From positions 7,192,001-7,256,000 of the forward strand of contig NC_013729.1 of assembly GCF_000024345.1 (NCBI RefSeq): a DNA stretch of 64,000 nt. Reading direction: 5' to 3'. The position numbers were made by a program, and so were the translations under genes. Within the stretch, counting starts at the first letter, position 1, and the number at the start of each line of letters is the position of its first letter. Origin of the DNA: Kribbella flavida DSM 17836 (lineage in GTDB: Bacteria; Actinomycetota; Actinomycetes; Propionibacteriales; Kribbellaceae). Positions 41,153 to 51,642 of the stretch are shown here, one piece after another. The notes beneath the pieces were generated by a model that saw only the letters and a list, made by a program, of their open reading frames with translations, searched no databases and had not been told where the DNA came from.

Positions 41153-43735
41153 TCACTGCGAGGTGACCTCCAGCGCGTCCTTCGCCTCGTTCAGCCGGAC
41201 GCGCACCGTGTCCCCGTCGCGGACCGTGCCCGCCAGCAGACCGCGCGCCAGCTCGTCGCCGATCGCCGACTGCACCAGCCGGCGCAGCGGCCGAGCGCCG
41301 TACACCGGGTCGTAGCCGGTCAGCGCCAGCCACTCCAGCGCGTCCTCGCCGACGTCCAGGACGATGCGGCGGTCGACCAGGCGCTTCTGCAGCGCGGTGA
41401 TCTGCAGGCTGACGATCTGCGTCAGCTCCTCGCTGCCGAGCGCGTCGAACAGCACGATCTCGTCCAGCCGGTTGATGAACTCCGGCTTGAACGACTGCCG
41501 CACCACCGCCATCACCTGGTCGCGCTTGGCCTGGTCGTCCAGCGTCAGATCGGCCAGGTACGCCGACCCCAGGTTGCTGGTCAGGATCAGGATGACGTTG
41601 CGGAAGTCGACCGTGCGCCCCTGGCCGTCGGTCAGCCGGCCGTCGTCGAGCACCTGCAGCAGGATGTCGAAGACCTCGGGGTGCGCCTTCTCCACCTCGT
41701 CCAGCAGGATCACCGAGTACGGCCGGCGGCGGACCGCCTCGGTCAGCTGGCCACCCTCCTCGTAGCCGACGTAGCCGGGCGGGGCACCGACGAGCCGCGA
41801 GACGCTGTGCTTCTCGCCGTACTCCGACATGTCGATCCGGACCATCGCCCGCTCGTCGTCGAACAGGAAGTCGGCCAGCGCCTTGGCCAGCTCGGTCTTG
41901 CCGACACCGGTCGGGCCGAGGAACAGGAAGCTGCCGGTCGGCCGGTCCGGGTCGGAGATGCCCGCCCGCGCCCGCCGGACCGCGTCACTGACGGCGGTGA
42001 CGGCCTCGCGCTGGCCGATCAGCCGGCGACCGAGCTCGTCCTCCATCCGGAGCAGCTTGCCGGTCTCGCCCTCGAGCAGCCGGCCGGTCGGGATGCCGGT
42101 CCACATCGCGATCACCTCGGCGATCTCGGTCGGGCCGACCTCCTCGTTGACCATCGCGTCCGGGCCCTCGGTGACCTCGGGCTCGGCCGAGGCCGCCTCC
42201 AGCTCCTTGGTCAGCTCGGGAATCTCGCCGTACAGGATCCGGGCCGCGGTCTCCAGGTCGCCGTCGCGCTGGGCCCGCTCGGCCTGACCGCGCAGCTCGT
42301 CGATCCGCTCCTTGATCTCACCGACCCGGTTCAGGCCGGACTTCTCCTTCTCCCACCGGGCCTCCAGCGCGCGCAGCTCCTCCTCGCGGTCGGCGAGGTC
42401 GGCGCGCAGCCGCTCGAGCCGCTCCTGGCTGGACGGGTCGTCCTCGCGGGACAGCGCCAGCTCCTCCATCTTGAGCCGGTCGACCGTACGCCGCAGCGAG
42501 TCGATCTCCACCGGGGAGGAGTCGATCTCCATCCGCAACCGGGACGCTGCCTCGTCGACCAGGTCGATCGCCTTGTCGGGCAGCTGGCGGCCGCTGATGT
42601 AGCGGTTCGACAGCGTCGCGGCCGCGACCAGCGCGCTGTCGGAGATGGCCACCTTGTGGTGCGCCTCGTAGCGCTCCTTCAGCCCGCGCAGGATCGCGAT
42701 CGAGTCCTCGACCGACGGCTCGCCGACGAACACCTGCTGGAACCGCCGCTCCAGCGCCGGGTCCTTCTCGATCCGGGTCCGGTACTCGTCCAGCGTGGTG
42801 GCGCCGATCATTCGCAGCTCACCGCGGGCCAGCATCGGCTTCAGCATGTTGCCGGCGTCCATCGAGCCGTCACCGGTCGCCCCGGCCCCGACGACCGTGT
42901 GCAGCTCGTCGATGAACGTGATGACCTGACCGTTCGACTCCTTGATCTCGGTCAGCACCGCCTTCAGCCGCTCCTCGAACTCGCCCCGGTACTTCGCGCC
43001 GGCCACCATCGCGCCCAGGTCCAGGCTGATCAGCCGGCGGCCGCGCAGCGACTCCGGCACGTCACCGGCGACGATGCGCTGGGCCAGGCCCTCGACGACC
43101 GCGGTCTTGCCGACGCCGGGCTCGCCGATCAGGACCGGGTTGTTCTTGGTCCGGCGGGACAGCACCTGGACCACCCGGCGGATCTCGGAGTCCCGGCCGA
43201 TCACCGGGTCGAGCTTGCCGTCGCGGGCCCGCTCGGTCAGGTCGATGCCGTACTTCTCCAGCGACTTGGTGGTGCCCTCGGCTTCCGGCGAGGTGATCCG
43301 CCGGTTACCGCGCATCTGGTCGAACGCCTGCAGCAGCGCGTCCGCGGTCACGCCGAGCGCGGTCTGCGCCGCGCCCTCGACGGTGGCCAGCGCGATCAGC
43401 AGGTGCTCGGTGGAGACGTACTCGTCCCCGAGCCCGAGGGCCCGCTGCTCCGCCTGGCTCAGCACGTCGCCGGTCTTCGCGGACAGGCTGGGCGCCTGCA
43501 CGCTCCCGCCACTGGCCTTCGGCAGCCGGGCGAGGGCTTCCGCGGTCCGCCGGCGGATCGCGTCCACGTCGGCGCCGGCCGCCTCGAGCAGACCGGCGGT
43601 GGTCCCCTCGGGCTGGGCCAGCAGGCCCGACAACAGGTGAATCGGTTCCACGGTCGGGTTGCCCGCCGCGGAGGTCTGACGGATCGCGACCGACAGGGTT
43701 TCCCGGGCCAGCGTCGTCAACCGCTGAACATCCAT
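41153..43735 (-). CDS. clpB: ATP-dependent disaggregase ClpB
   Basis: An 860-residue Hsp100 chaperone that extracts polypeptides from aggregates together with DnaK, DnaJ and GrpE. Two N-terminal repeats (about 1-145) precede AAA domain 1 with Walker A GEPGVGKTAVVE and Walker B VITFIDELHT. A long coiled-coil middle domain (about 400-530) follows, then AAA domain 2 with Walker A GPTGVGKTELAK and Walker B VILLDEVEKAH. There is no ClpP-binding loop. The ATG at 43733-43735 (MDVQRLTTLARETL) is the usual start for the family. A perfect HAIR operator lies about 60 bp upstream, placing it under HspR, whose gene is 6 kb away. Confidence 0.97.
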   Translation of the reverse strand: MDVQRLTTLARETLSVAIRQTSAAGNPTVEPIHLLSGLLAQPEGTTAGLLEAAGADVDAIRRRTAEALARLPKASGGSVQAPSLSAKTGDVLSQAEQRALGLGDEYVSTEHLLIALATVEGAAQTALGVTADALLQAFDQMRGNRRITSPEAEGTTKSLEKYGIDLTERARDGKLDPVIGRDSEIRRVVQVLSRRTKNNPVLIGEPGVGKTAVVEGLAQRIVAGDVPESLRGRRLISLDLGAMVAGAKYRGEFEERLKAVLTEIKESNGQVITFIDELHTVVGAGATGDGSMDAGNMLKPMLARGELRMIGATTLDEYRTRIEKDPALERRFQQVFVGEPSVEDSIAILRGLKERYEAHHKVAISDSALVAAATLSNRYISGRQLPDKAIDLVDEAASRLRMEIDSSPVEIDSLRRTVDRLKMEELALSREDDPSSQERLERLRADLADREEELRALEARWEKEKSGLNRVGEIKERIDELRGQAERAQRDGDLETAARILYGEIPELTKELEAASAEPEVTEGPDAMVNEEVGPTEIAEVIAMWTGIPTGRLLEGETGKLLRMEDELGRRLIGQREAVTAVSDAVRRARAGISDPDRPTGSFLFLGPTGVGKTELAKALADFLFDDERAMVRIDMSEYGEKHSVSRLVGAPPGYVGYEEGGQLTEAVRRRPYSVILLDEVEKAHPEVFDILLQVLDDGRLTDGQGRTVDFRNVILILTSNLGSAYLADLTLDDQAKRDQVMAVVRQSFKPEFINRLDEIVLFDALGSEELTQIVSLQITALQKRLVDRRIVLDVGEDALEWLALTGYDPVYGARPLRRLVQSAIGDELARGLLAGTVRDGDTVRVRLNEAKDALEVTSQ

Positions 43736-43793
43736 CTGGTTCCAGCCTTTCAAGCTCAGCCAACAGCAGTCACTATCCATAACCTACCGAGAG

Positions 43794-43814
43794 TTGAGTG
43801 CATTCCACTCAAGT
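43794..43814. promoter_or_regulatory. HAIR box (HspR operator) of clpB
   Basis: TTGAGT-GCATTCC-ACTCAA: both arms perfect against the HAIR consensus CTTGAGT-N7-ACTCAAG, with the correct 7-bp spacer. Confidence 0.92.
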
Positions 43815-43964
43815 CTGCCCGAATCTGGGGAAAACTCAGGGTCCCCCAGGGTCGGCACCCGCAAGCCGTTCGACCCGCACCGAAGTACCGGCTCCGAGCG
43901 AACCTTTCCGGGGTCGGCTCCCGTCTTCAGAGCACAACCACGTTTCTGCCCTCTGGAGGACTCC

Positions 43965-46900
43965 TTGCACCGCCCCTGGATCACCTCACTGGTGGGTGCC
44001 GCGCTGATCCTCAGCGCCACCACCGTGCCCGCGTCAGCAGCTCCACCACCCGGCGCACCTGCGCCGGCCGACACCGCGACCACTGCCCGGACCGCCCGGA
44101 TCACCCTGATCACCGGCGACCGGGTCCGCGTCACGTCGCGGCCGGGTGCCCCCGAGCTCGTCACCTTCGAGCCGTCCCCGGACAGTCGCTCCACCGCCGC
44201 CATCACCACCTACTCCGGCGGTCACACGTACGTCGTACCGGCCGCCGCGGCCGCTGACGTCGCGTCCGGCCGGCTGGACCGCACCCTGTTCGACATCACC
44301 ACCCTGGTCGCGGAAGGCCGCGACGACACGAGTTCCACGACCCTGCCGGTGATCATCCGGTACGCCGGGAGCGCGGCCACCGCCCTCGGCCGGGCCCGGC
44401 AGACGCCGGTTCCCGGGGCGGCGAAGTCCCGCGTGCTGACCAGTATCGGCGCCCGGGCCGCCGCGGTCTCCAAGTCCGGCACGGACGACTTCTGGCGGGT
44501 CGTCGCCCCCGGCACGACCGCCCGGGTGGCCGGCTCGATCGAGCGCGTGTCCCTGGACCGCCGGGTGCGGGTCGACCTGGATCAGAGCGTGCCGCAGATC
44601 GGCGCGCCGGCCGCCTGGCAGCGCGGGCTGACCGGCAAGGGCGTCACGATCGCCGTCCTGGACACCGGCATCGATCCCGCCCACCCGGACTTCGCCGGGC
44701 GGATCACCCGGTCGGAGAACTTCAGCGAAGCCGCCGACACCGTCGACCACTTCGGCCACGGCACCCACGTCGCCGGGATCGCCGCCGGCAGTGGCGCCGC
44801 ATCGGGCGGCCGGCACAAGGGGGTCGCGCCCGAAGCGAACCTGCTGAACGGCAAGGTGCTCGATGACAGCGGCAGCGGCAGCTTCTCCGGCGTCATCGCC
44901 GGGATGGAGTGGGCCGCGGCGCAGGGTGCGGACGTGGTCAACCTGAGCCTCGGCAGTCAGGACCCGAGCGACGGCACCGACGACGTGTCCCAGGCCGTCA
45001 ACCGGCTCAGCCGGGACACCGGCACCCTGTTCGTCGTGGCCGCAGGCAACTGCTTCTTCCCGCAGCCGGCCACCGTCACCTCCCCTGCGGCGGCCGACGA
45101 TGCGCTCGCGGTGGGCAACCTGAAGCGCGACGGCTCGCTGAACGAGAGCTCGTGCCGCGGCCCGCGCAAGGGCGACGGCGCACTGAAGCCGGAGATCTCC
45201 GCCCCCGGCACCGACATCGTCGCGGCCAAGGCGGCCGACGCGGTGATCGGCGACCCGGTCGGTGACCACTACACCACTCTGACCGGTACGTCGATGGCGT
45301 CGCCGCACGTCGCCGGTGCGGCGGCGCTGGTCGCCCAGGCCCACCCGGACTGGAAGGCCGAGCAGCTCAAGGCACGGCTGATCTCGACCGCCGATCCGCA
45401 GCAGGCCCGGGTCGACGAGGAAGGCGCGGGTCGCGTCGACGCCGACCAGGCCACCGAGGCGGGCGTCACCGTCGACACCGGCGAGCTCGAGCTCGGCAAG
45501 CTCACCTGGCCCTACCCGGCCGAGGACAAGGTGAGTCGCGAGCTCACCTACCGCAACCCGACCGGTACCGCGGTGACGCTGCAGCTCGCCGCGACCCTCG
45601 AACCGGCCCAGGCGACTCCCACGCTGAGCGCCACCCAGCTCGTCGTGCCGGCGAACGGTACGGCGACGGTGACCGTCACGGCGGACCGGGCCGCGGCCGG
45701 TACCGGCTACTTCTCCGGCCGGGTCACCGCAACCGCCGCCGGGGCCGACCCGATCGTCACCACGATCGGCTGGTACGCCGAGCCCGAGCTGTACGACCTG
45801 ACGATCAAGGGCATCGCCCGGGACGGCAGTCCGGCGAACGCCGACATCAGCATCAGCCGGCTGGACGGGGAACCGGTCGACGTCGGGCCGTTCGGGCTGC
45901 CGATGCGGAACGGGGTGGCCACGCTCCGGCTCCCGCCCGGCCGCTACCTCGCGTCGTCCACCTTCTCGCTCGACGCCACCGACACCGCACCGCAACGGTT
46001 CGACCTGGTCACCAGCGGCGAGACGCAGCTGGCCAAGGACACGACGGTCACGCTCGACGCCCGGCGGGCCGCCCCGGTGGACCTGACCGTTCGGAACGGC
46101 CAGGCCCTGACCGCCCGCGAACGGAGCATGGCCTTCACGGTCCGCACCGCCGAGGGCCTGATGTCCGGGGGCACCGGGGTCAGCACGACCGGCGCAGCCC
46201 GGATCTTCGGCGCGACGCCGACCGCCAAGCCGAGCGTCGGCAGCGCGGAGTTCGCCGTCGGCAACCGGCTCGAGGTACCGCCGTACCGGGCTGGGGTCGC
46301 CGGCGGCAGCGCCTTCACCGTGCTCGACTTCTACTTCGGGCCCCGGTTCACCGGCGTCAAGGACTTGCCGCTGTTCGACGCCGGAACGGCGACGCCCGAG
46401 GAACTGGCCGGGGTCCAGGGCAAGCTCGCGCTGATCCGCGCCGGCAACGACGAGCCGAGGTACAACGGTGAACTGGTGAAGGCGGCGCAGGACGCGGGCG
46501 CGGCCGCCGCCGCGCTCTACAACCCGGACCGGCCCGGCGATGGCGGCGTCTTCGCGTTCTGGGCGACCGGTGAAGGACCCACGGCCACGATCCCGGCGAT
46601 GCGCACGTCCCGGGCCGCCGCGCAGGCGCTGCTGGACCGGCTCAAGACACAGCCGGTGACTGTCCGGGTGACCGGGCAGGCCGCCACGCCGGTCATCTAC
46701 GACCTGGTCCGGCCGTGGGCGAGCGGAATTCCCGCTGATCCCCGGATGGTCGTACGGCCCGAGCAACTGGCGACGGTCAGCGAAACCTTCGGCGCCCACC
46801 GGCGCGGGATGGCCACCTCGGAGACCCGGCACGCGACGACGCCGGGCTTCAACCAGTTCGGCGGCTGGCTGGCGCCGACGTTCGACACTCCGGTCCGGCG

Positions 46901-47702
46901 GACGTCGTACGTGCTGGCCAACCGGACGCGGTGGAGCAGCTTTCTCGTGCTGGACAACGGCGGCGAGAACCTCGGTCTGCACTCCACGGAGCGGATCCAT
47001 CGGCCGGGCGAACGGAGCTCCGTCCGCTGGCTCGCGCCCGTCCAGACCAGTGGTCTGCCCCCGGCTCCGACTCCACTGGGCGGGGTCAAGCGGCTCGAAG
47101 GCGGGCTGCTGGTCCAGGTGAGCCCGTTCCTGCAGGGCGAGCAGTTCGCCGACACGATCAACAACCCCGACTCCCGGCTGACCCTGTTCCGCAACGGGGA
47201 ACAGGTCGCCTCCGAGGCGGACACCGCCCTGTGGACCGAAGTCCCGGCCGACGCGGCCGACTACCGCATGACGCTGGACACCCGGCGGGACAGTGAGAAC
47301 TGGCGCTACTCCACCCAGGTCCGGTCGACCTGGACGTTCAAGGCGCGGGGCGGCACGGACGAGGTGATGCCGCTCGTGTTCGCGTCCGTCGACGTGCCGC
47401 AGGCCAACGCGCTCAGCCAGGTCCAGGTGGGTACGCCGACGACTGTCGCGGTCAACCTGTACCACCAGCCCGGCACGGACTCGGCCGCGCCGATCACCGA
47501 GGCCAAGCTGGAGCTGTCGTACGACGGCAAGCAGTGGACGAACCTGCCGCTGCTGCGGACCGGCGACGGCAAGTACGCCGCGACCCTCACCCACCCGGTC
47601 GACCGGGCCGGTCAGGCGCCGTCCCTGCGCATCACCGGATCGGATGCCGAGGGCAACAAGCTCGAGCAGGAGGTGACCCGGGCCTACGGACTCCGCCGCT
47701 GA
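43965..47702 (+). CDS. Large secreted subtilisin-family (S8) serine peptidase
   Basis: A 1245-residue exported protease. A signal peptide (about 1-26, ending VPASAA) is followed by a propeptide-like region. The S8 catalytic domain has D233 (AVLDTGIDPAHPDF), H265 (FGHGTHVAGIAAG), oxyanion N362 (VVAAGN) and S443 (GTSMASPHVAGAAAL). A PA-like domain (about 800-900, KLALIRAGNDEPRYNG) and extended beta-sandwich regions follow, so the C-terminal ~750 residues are probably substrate- or wall-binding. The TTG at 43965 is the start because GGAGGA lies five bases before it and the signal peptide begins directly. It is divergent from clpB, and the clpB HAIR box lies 150 bp upstream of it. Confidence 0.93.
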   Translation: MHRPWITSLVGAALILSATTVPASAAPPPGAPAPADTATTARTARITLITGDRVRVTSRPGAPELVTFEPSPDSRSTAAITTYSGGHTYVVPAAAAADVASGRLDRTLFDITTLVAEGRDDTSSTTLPVIIRYAGSAATALGRARQTPVPGAAKSRVLTSIGARAAAVSKSGTDDFWRVVAPGTTARVAGSIERVSLDRRVRVDLDQSVPQIGAPAAWQRGLTGKGVTIAVLDTGIDPAHPDFAGRITRSENFSEAADTVDHFGHGTHVAGIAAGSGAASGGRHKGVAPEANLLNGKVLDDSGSGSFSGVIAGMEWAAAQGADVVNLSLGSQDPSDGTDDVSQAVNRLSRDTGTLFVVAAGNCFFPQPATVTSPAAADDALAVGNLKRDGSLNESSCRGPRKGDGALKPEISAPGTDIVAAKAADAVIGDPVGDHYTTLTGTSMASPHVAGAAALVAQAHPDWKAEQLKARLISTADPQQARVDEEGAGRVDADQATEAGVTVDTGELELGKLTWPYPAEDKVSRELTYRNPTGTAVTLQLAATLEPAQATPTLSATQLVVPANGTATVTVTADRAAAGTGYFSGRVTATAAGADPIVTTIGWYAEPELYDLTIKGIARDGSPANADISISRLDGEPVDVGPFGLPMRNGVATLRLPPGRYLASSTFSLDATDTAPQRFDLVTSGETQLAKDTTVTLDARRAAPVDLTVRNGQALTARERSMAFTVRTAEGLMSGGTGVSTTGAARIFGATPTAKPSVGSAEFAVGNRLEVPPYRAGVAGGSAFTVLDFYFGPRFTGVKDLPLFDAGTATPEELAGVQGKLALIRAGNDEPRYNGELVKAAQDAGAAAAALYNPDRPGDGGVFAFWATGEGPTATIPAMRTSRAAAQALLDRLKTQPVTVRVTGQAATPVIYDLVRPWASGIPADPRMVVRPEQLATVSETFGAHRRGMATSETRHATTPGFNQFGGWLAPTFDTPVRRTSYVLANRTRWSSFLVLDNGGENLGLHSTERIHRPGERSSVRWLAPVQTSGLPPAPTPLGGVKRLEGGLLVQVSPFLQGEQFADTINNPDSRLTLFRNGEQVASEADTALWTEVPADAADYRMTLDTRRDSENWRYSTQVRSTWTFKARGGTDEVMPLVFASVDVPQANALSQVQVGTPTTVAVNLYHQPGTDSAAPITEAKLELSYDGKQWTNLPLLRTGDGKYAATLTHPVDRAGQAPSLRITGSDAEGNKLEQEVTRAYGLRR

Positions 47703-47986
47703 TCCGTCGGACGGGGCTCGACGAGGCCGGTGTCGTAGGCGAGGATCACCGCCTGCACCCGGTCTCGCAGCCCGGTCTTGGCCAGCATCCGGCTGACGTG
47801 CGTCTTGACCGTGTGCTCGGTCAGGTGCAGCGTCGCCGCGATCTCCGCGTTCGAGTTGCCCTCGGCCACCAGCCGGAGCACCTCGCGCTCGCGGGCGGTC
47901 AGTTCGTCCAGCCGGCCGGACTCCTCAGGGTCCGGCCGGCTGCGGGCGGACCGGTCGAGCAGCCGCGGCGGCCGCCCTGACGCTCT
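47684..47986 (-). pseudogene. Truncated LuxR/NarL response regulator (DNA-binding domain only)
   Basis: Reading from the stop at 47684, the sequence gives a full LuxR-type helix-turn-helix (LDELTAREREVLRLVAEG, then AEIAATLHLTEHTVKTHVSRML) preceded by LLDRSARSRPDP, the end of the usual linker to the receiver domain. Upstream of about 47970 the frame changes into sequence unlike any receiver domain and without a good start codon. The phosphoacceptor domain is therefore gone. Sequence at 47970-48020 on the other strand ends in LYEYRRTVVRTT and a stop, as if it were the tail of another deleted gene. Confidence 0.7.
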
Positions 47987-48051
47987 ACGAGTACCGCCGG
48001 ACCGTTGTCCGCACCACCTGAACTCCGCGTTCGCGCGCCCTGAACTCCGGT

Positions 48052-48588
48052 TCAGGACAGGAAGTCGGCTGCTCGGATGCGGTAGACCTGCAGGTTGAGG
48101 CCGTAGTACTTGTCGGTCTCGCCGACCCACTCCATGCCGAGGCGCTCCGCGGTGGCGATGGCGCGTTTGTTGTTCGGGCGGGCCACGGCGTACAGCTCAT
48201 CGGTGTCGCCGTCGGTGAACGCCCAGCGCATCAGCGCCCGGCTGGCCTCGGTGGCGTACCCGTTGCCCCAGGCCGACGGCTTGAGCTGCCAGCCGATCTC
48301 GAGGTCCTCCTCGTACGGCGGCAGCAGCCGGATCAGCAGGCCGCCGACCACCTCGCCGGTGTCGGAGCGGGTGATCGCCCAGCGGCCGGCCGGCACGACG
48401 AAGTTCGGCTGGGCCTCGATCCAGGCCTGCAGCACCAGCTTCATCGTCGCTTCGTCCTCGATCCGCTCGATCGCCGGCGACAACCACAACGCCACGTCCG
48501 GCGCACCGTAGATCTCCAGCGCGGCCGCGGCGTCGTCGTCTTGCCACTCCCGGATCAGCAACCGATCGGTCTGCACGGTGAACGTCAC
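48052..48588 (-). CDS. GNAT-family N-acetyltransferase (RimJ/RimL type)
   Basis: A 178-residue acetyltransferase_3-type enzyme. The core shows LETDRLLIREW-like start (TVQTDRLLIREWQDDD), EDLEIGWQLKPSAWGNGYATEAS containing the acetyl-CoA-binding Q/R-x-x-G-x-G/A-like motif, and ARPNNKRAIATAERLGMEWVGE at the C-terminus. It transfers an acetyl group to an amine, often of a ribosomal protein or small molecule; the target is unknown. The GTG at 48586-48588 lies six bases after TACGCT, suggesting a leaderless message. Upstream sequence in the same frame belongs to the hairpin array and is not coding. Confidence 0.88.
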   Translation of the reverse strand: MTFTVQTDRLLIREWQDDDAAAALEIYGAPDVALWLSPAIERIEDEATMKLVLQAWIEAQPNFVVPAGRWAITRSDTGEVVGGLLIRLLPPYEEDLEIGWQLKPSAWGNGYATEASRALMRWAFTDGDTDELYAVARPNNKRAIATAERLGMEWVGETDKYYGLNLQVYRIRAADFLS

Positions 48589-48659
48589 CTCGCCAGCGTA
48601 GGCCGTCGGACGACGCGGGCAAGCTCCGTCAGGTGAACAACTGGTGCCGACGGCAAGAA

Positions 48660-48688
48660 CCCCCGGACCCGGCCGGCGGGTCCGGGGG
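48660..48688 (-). terminator. Perfect hairpin, probable terminator of the dnaK operon
   Basis: CCCCCGGACCC (48660-48670) and GGGTCCGGGGG (48678-48688) pair perfectly around GGCCGGC. It is the last strong hairpin downstream of hspR before the next gene. Confidence 0.6.
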
Positions 48689-48729
48689 CTCTCGGCTCGG
48701 CGGCGCCACCGCCGAAAGGAGGCCGAAGA

Positions 48730-48920
48730 CTCCCCCGGGGGAAGGGGAGCCCTCGGCTGCCGGAGCCCACCACCAGGGCGTTCTCCAGCGGCCGGAGCCT
48801 TCCGGGGGAGAAAGGCTCCGGTGGAGCCGAAGCGCTCCAGGGGAAGAGCACTCCGGCGAACCGGAGGCGCTCCCGGGGGAAGGAGCACTCCGGCGGGCCG
48901 GCGGCTCTCGGGGGAAGAGC
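48730..48920. repeat. Tandem hairpins with constant CGGGGGAA loop and varying stems
   Basis: Stem-loop-stem units read CTCCCC-CGGGGGAA-GGGGAG (48730-48749), GGAGCCTT-CCGGGGGAGA-AAGGCTCC (48794-48819), GCTC-CAGGGGAA-GAGC (48834-48849), GCTCC-CGGGGGAA-GGAGC (48869-48886) and GCTCT-CGGGGGA-AGAGC (48904-48920). Between them sit smaller hairpins such as CTCCGG-CGAA-CCGGAG (48851-48866). Stems differ but always pair. Confidence 0.75.
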
Positions 48921-49268
48921 TGCCGGCGGGGATCCGGAGGCGCCGAGAGGGGTTTCGGCACGCTCCGGTGGTCGGAAGGTGTGATCCGGCAGGGACTCAC
49001 GTGCGGTCCTGCCGTGGTCGAAAGGGGGCGGAAGGCCGCTTGGTTCTGCTTCGTCCGGCGGCGGGGTTCTGCCGTGTACGGCCCGTTGGGTCCTGCGTCG
49101 TGCGGCTGCACGTCCTGGTGGGAGGCGGGTCCTGCTGGGAGCGGCGGCGGACGGCTTTTTCATCCTGCCGCGGATCGGCAACCAGCACTCTCAGTGTACA
49201 AGCAGGTTCAACTGGGGATCCCCCGCCCGGCCGCCGGCGCCGGGTAGGTGCCGCCGGCCGGGTGGAGA

Positions 49269-49723
49269 TCAGTTCCGGGTGATCTCGAGCGGCTGGCTGC
49301 GAATCCAGCGCGTGGTGGTCTGCTGCCGGCCCATCGCGATGACGTCGCCCGCGGGACCGGCCGAGAAGACCCGGCTGGCGGTACTGCGCTGGGACACCCC
49401 GACTCCGCGCTGGACCTCCGCGAGCAACTGGTTCACCCGGCGGCGCAGGTCCTCGACCTCCGACTGCAGCTCGAGGATGTGCCGGATGCCCGCCAGGTTG
49501 ATGCCCTCTTCCTGGGACAGGTGCTGCACATAGCGCAACTTGGCCACGTCGTACGCCGAGTAGCGGCGTCCGCGCCCGCTCGCCCGGCTCGGCACCACCA
49601 GGCCGAGCCGGTCGTACTGCCGCAGGGTCTGCGGGTGCATGCCGGCCAGTTGGGCCGCCACCGAGATCACGTAGATCGGCGTCCGGTCGTCCCAGGTCGG
49701 CACGTGGTTGAACGGGATGCCCA

Positions 49724-49724
<1 letters not shown>
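49269..49724 (-). CDS. hspR: Heat-shock repressor HspR
   Basis: A 151-residue MerR-type repressor that binds HAIR sites and uses DnaK as co-repressor. The helix-turn-helix is AAQLAGMHPQTLRQYDRLGLV and the recognition wing GRGRRYSAYDV, followed by a coiled coil (IRHILELQSEVEDLRRRVNQLLAEV). The ATG at 49722-49724 overlaps the dnaJ stop codon by one base. As the last gene of the dnaK operon it closes a feedback loop through the HAIR boxes at dnaK, and it should also control clpB. Confidence 0.96.
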
Positions 49725-50902
<1,178 letters not shown>

Positions 50903-50931
50903 CGACGCCTCACCTCCTCGGGGGAAATGGC

Positions 50932-51642
50932 TTACTCCGCGGGCTTCTCGGCCGGCTCGTCGCCGCCGTCGGCCGGACCGCCGGTGTCACCCGGCAGCTG
51001 CTCGGTCGGCTCCGAGACGGCCACCCGGGCCGCGCGCAGGATCCGCTCGCCGAGGCGGTACCCCGGCTGCATCACCATCGTCGCGGTCGGGCCGTCGACC
51101 TCGTCGGAGTAGTTGTGCAGCAGCGCCTCGTGGATCCGCGGGTCGAAGGGGTCGCCCACCTCGCCGTACTTCACCAGGCCGAGCTTCTCGGTGACCCGCT
51201 CGACCGACTCGGCGACGGCCTTGAAGGCGCCTTCGAGCTCGCCGGCTTCGCGGGCCCGGCCGATGTCGTCCAGGGTCTGCAGCAGCTCGGTCAGCACCGA
51301 GCCGATCACCAGCTCCCGGTTGGCCTCGCGGTCCCGGTCCACCCGGCGCTTGTAGTTGACGTACTCGGCCTGCAGTCGCTGCAGGTCCGCCGTCCGTTCG
51401 GCGAGCGCCTCGGTCAACAGTGCCTCCTGGGCGGACGGCCCGATCAGGTCCGACGCGTCGCGCGGCGGCTGGGCGCCCGGCGTACCGGGCAGGCCGGGCG
51501 CGGCGCCACCCGCGGGGGCCGCCGAGTCGGGCTCGGCGGCCTCCCGCAGGTTGCCGGTCTCCGGGTCGATCCGGCGCTTGTCCCGGACGACGGGCTCTCC
51601 GTCGCCGAACTCGCTACCAGGGTCGGTGGGACGATCGGTCAC
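50932..51642 (-). CDS. grpE: Nucleotide exchange factor GrpE
   Basis: A 236-residue protein that releases ADP from DnaK. An acidic, disordered N-terminal extension (about 1-70) precedes a long coiled coil (ALLTEALAERTADLQRLQAEYVNYKRR) and the beta-wing domain with the family signature VGDPFDPRIHEALLH and GYRLGERILRAARVAVS. A second disordered acidic tail ends the protein. Its ATG overlaps the dnaK stop codon in an ATGA arrangement. Confidence 0.95.
   Translation of the reverse strand: MTDRPTDPGSEFGDGEPVVRDKRRIDPETGNLREAAEPDSAAPAGGAAPGLPGTPGAQPPRDASDLIGPSAQEALLTEALAERTADLQRLQAEYVNYKRRVDRDREANRELVIGSVLTELLQTLDDIGRAREAGELEGAFKAVAESVERVTEKLGLVKYGEVGDPFDPRIHEALLHNYSDEVDGPTATMVMQPGYRLGERILRAARVAVSEPTEQLPGDTGGPADGGDEPAEKPAE

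Larger units (their letters stand above)
48589..49268. other. 680-bp region without a gene: structured repeats
   Basis: It holds the terminator at 48660-48688, an array of hairpins with a constant loop at 48730-48920, and spaced GGTYCTGC motifs at 49003-49140. Long open frames here come only from extreme GC content. Confidence 0.75.

Noticed and set aside
44034..47594. 1186-codon minus-strand frame
   Set aside because: Antisense shadow of the subtilase gene, whose catalytic triad is intact.
48585..49247. Several ~200-codon frames in the hairpin array on both strands
   Set aside because: All are Pro/Arg/Gly/Ser-rich translations of structured repeats; no start signals and no family resemblance.
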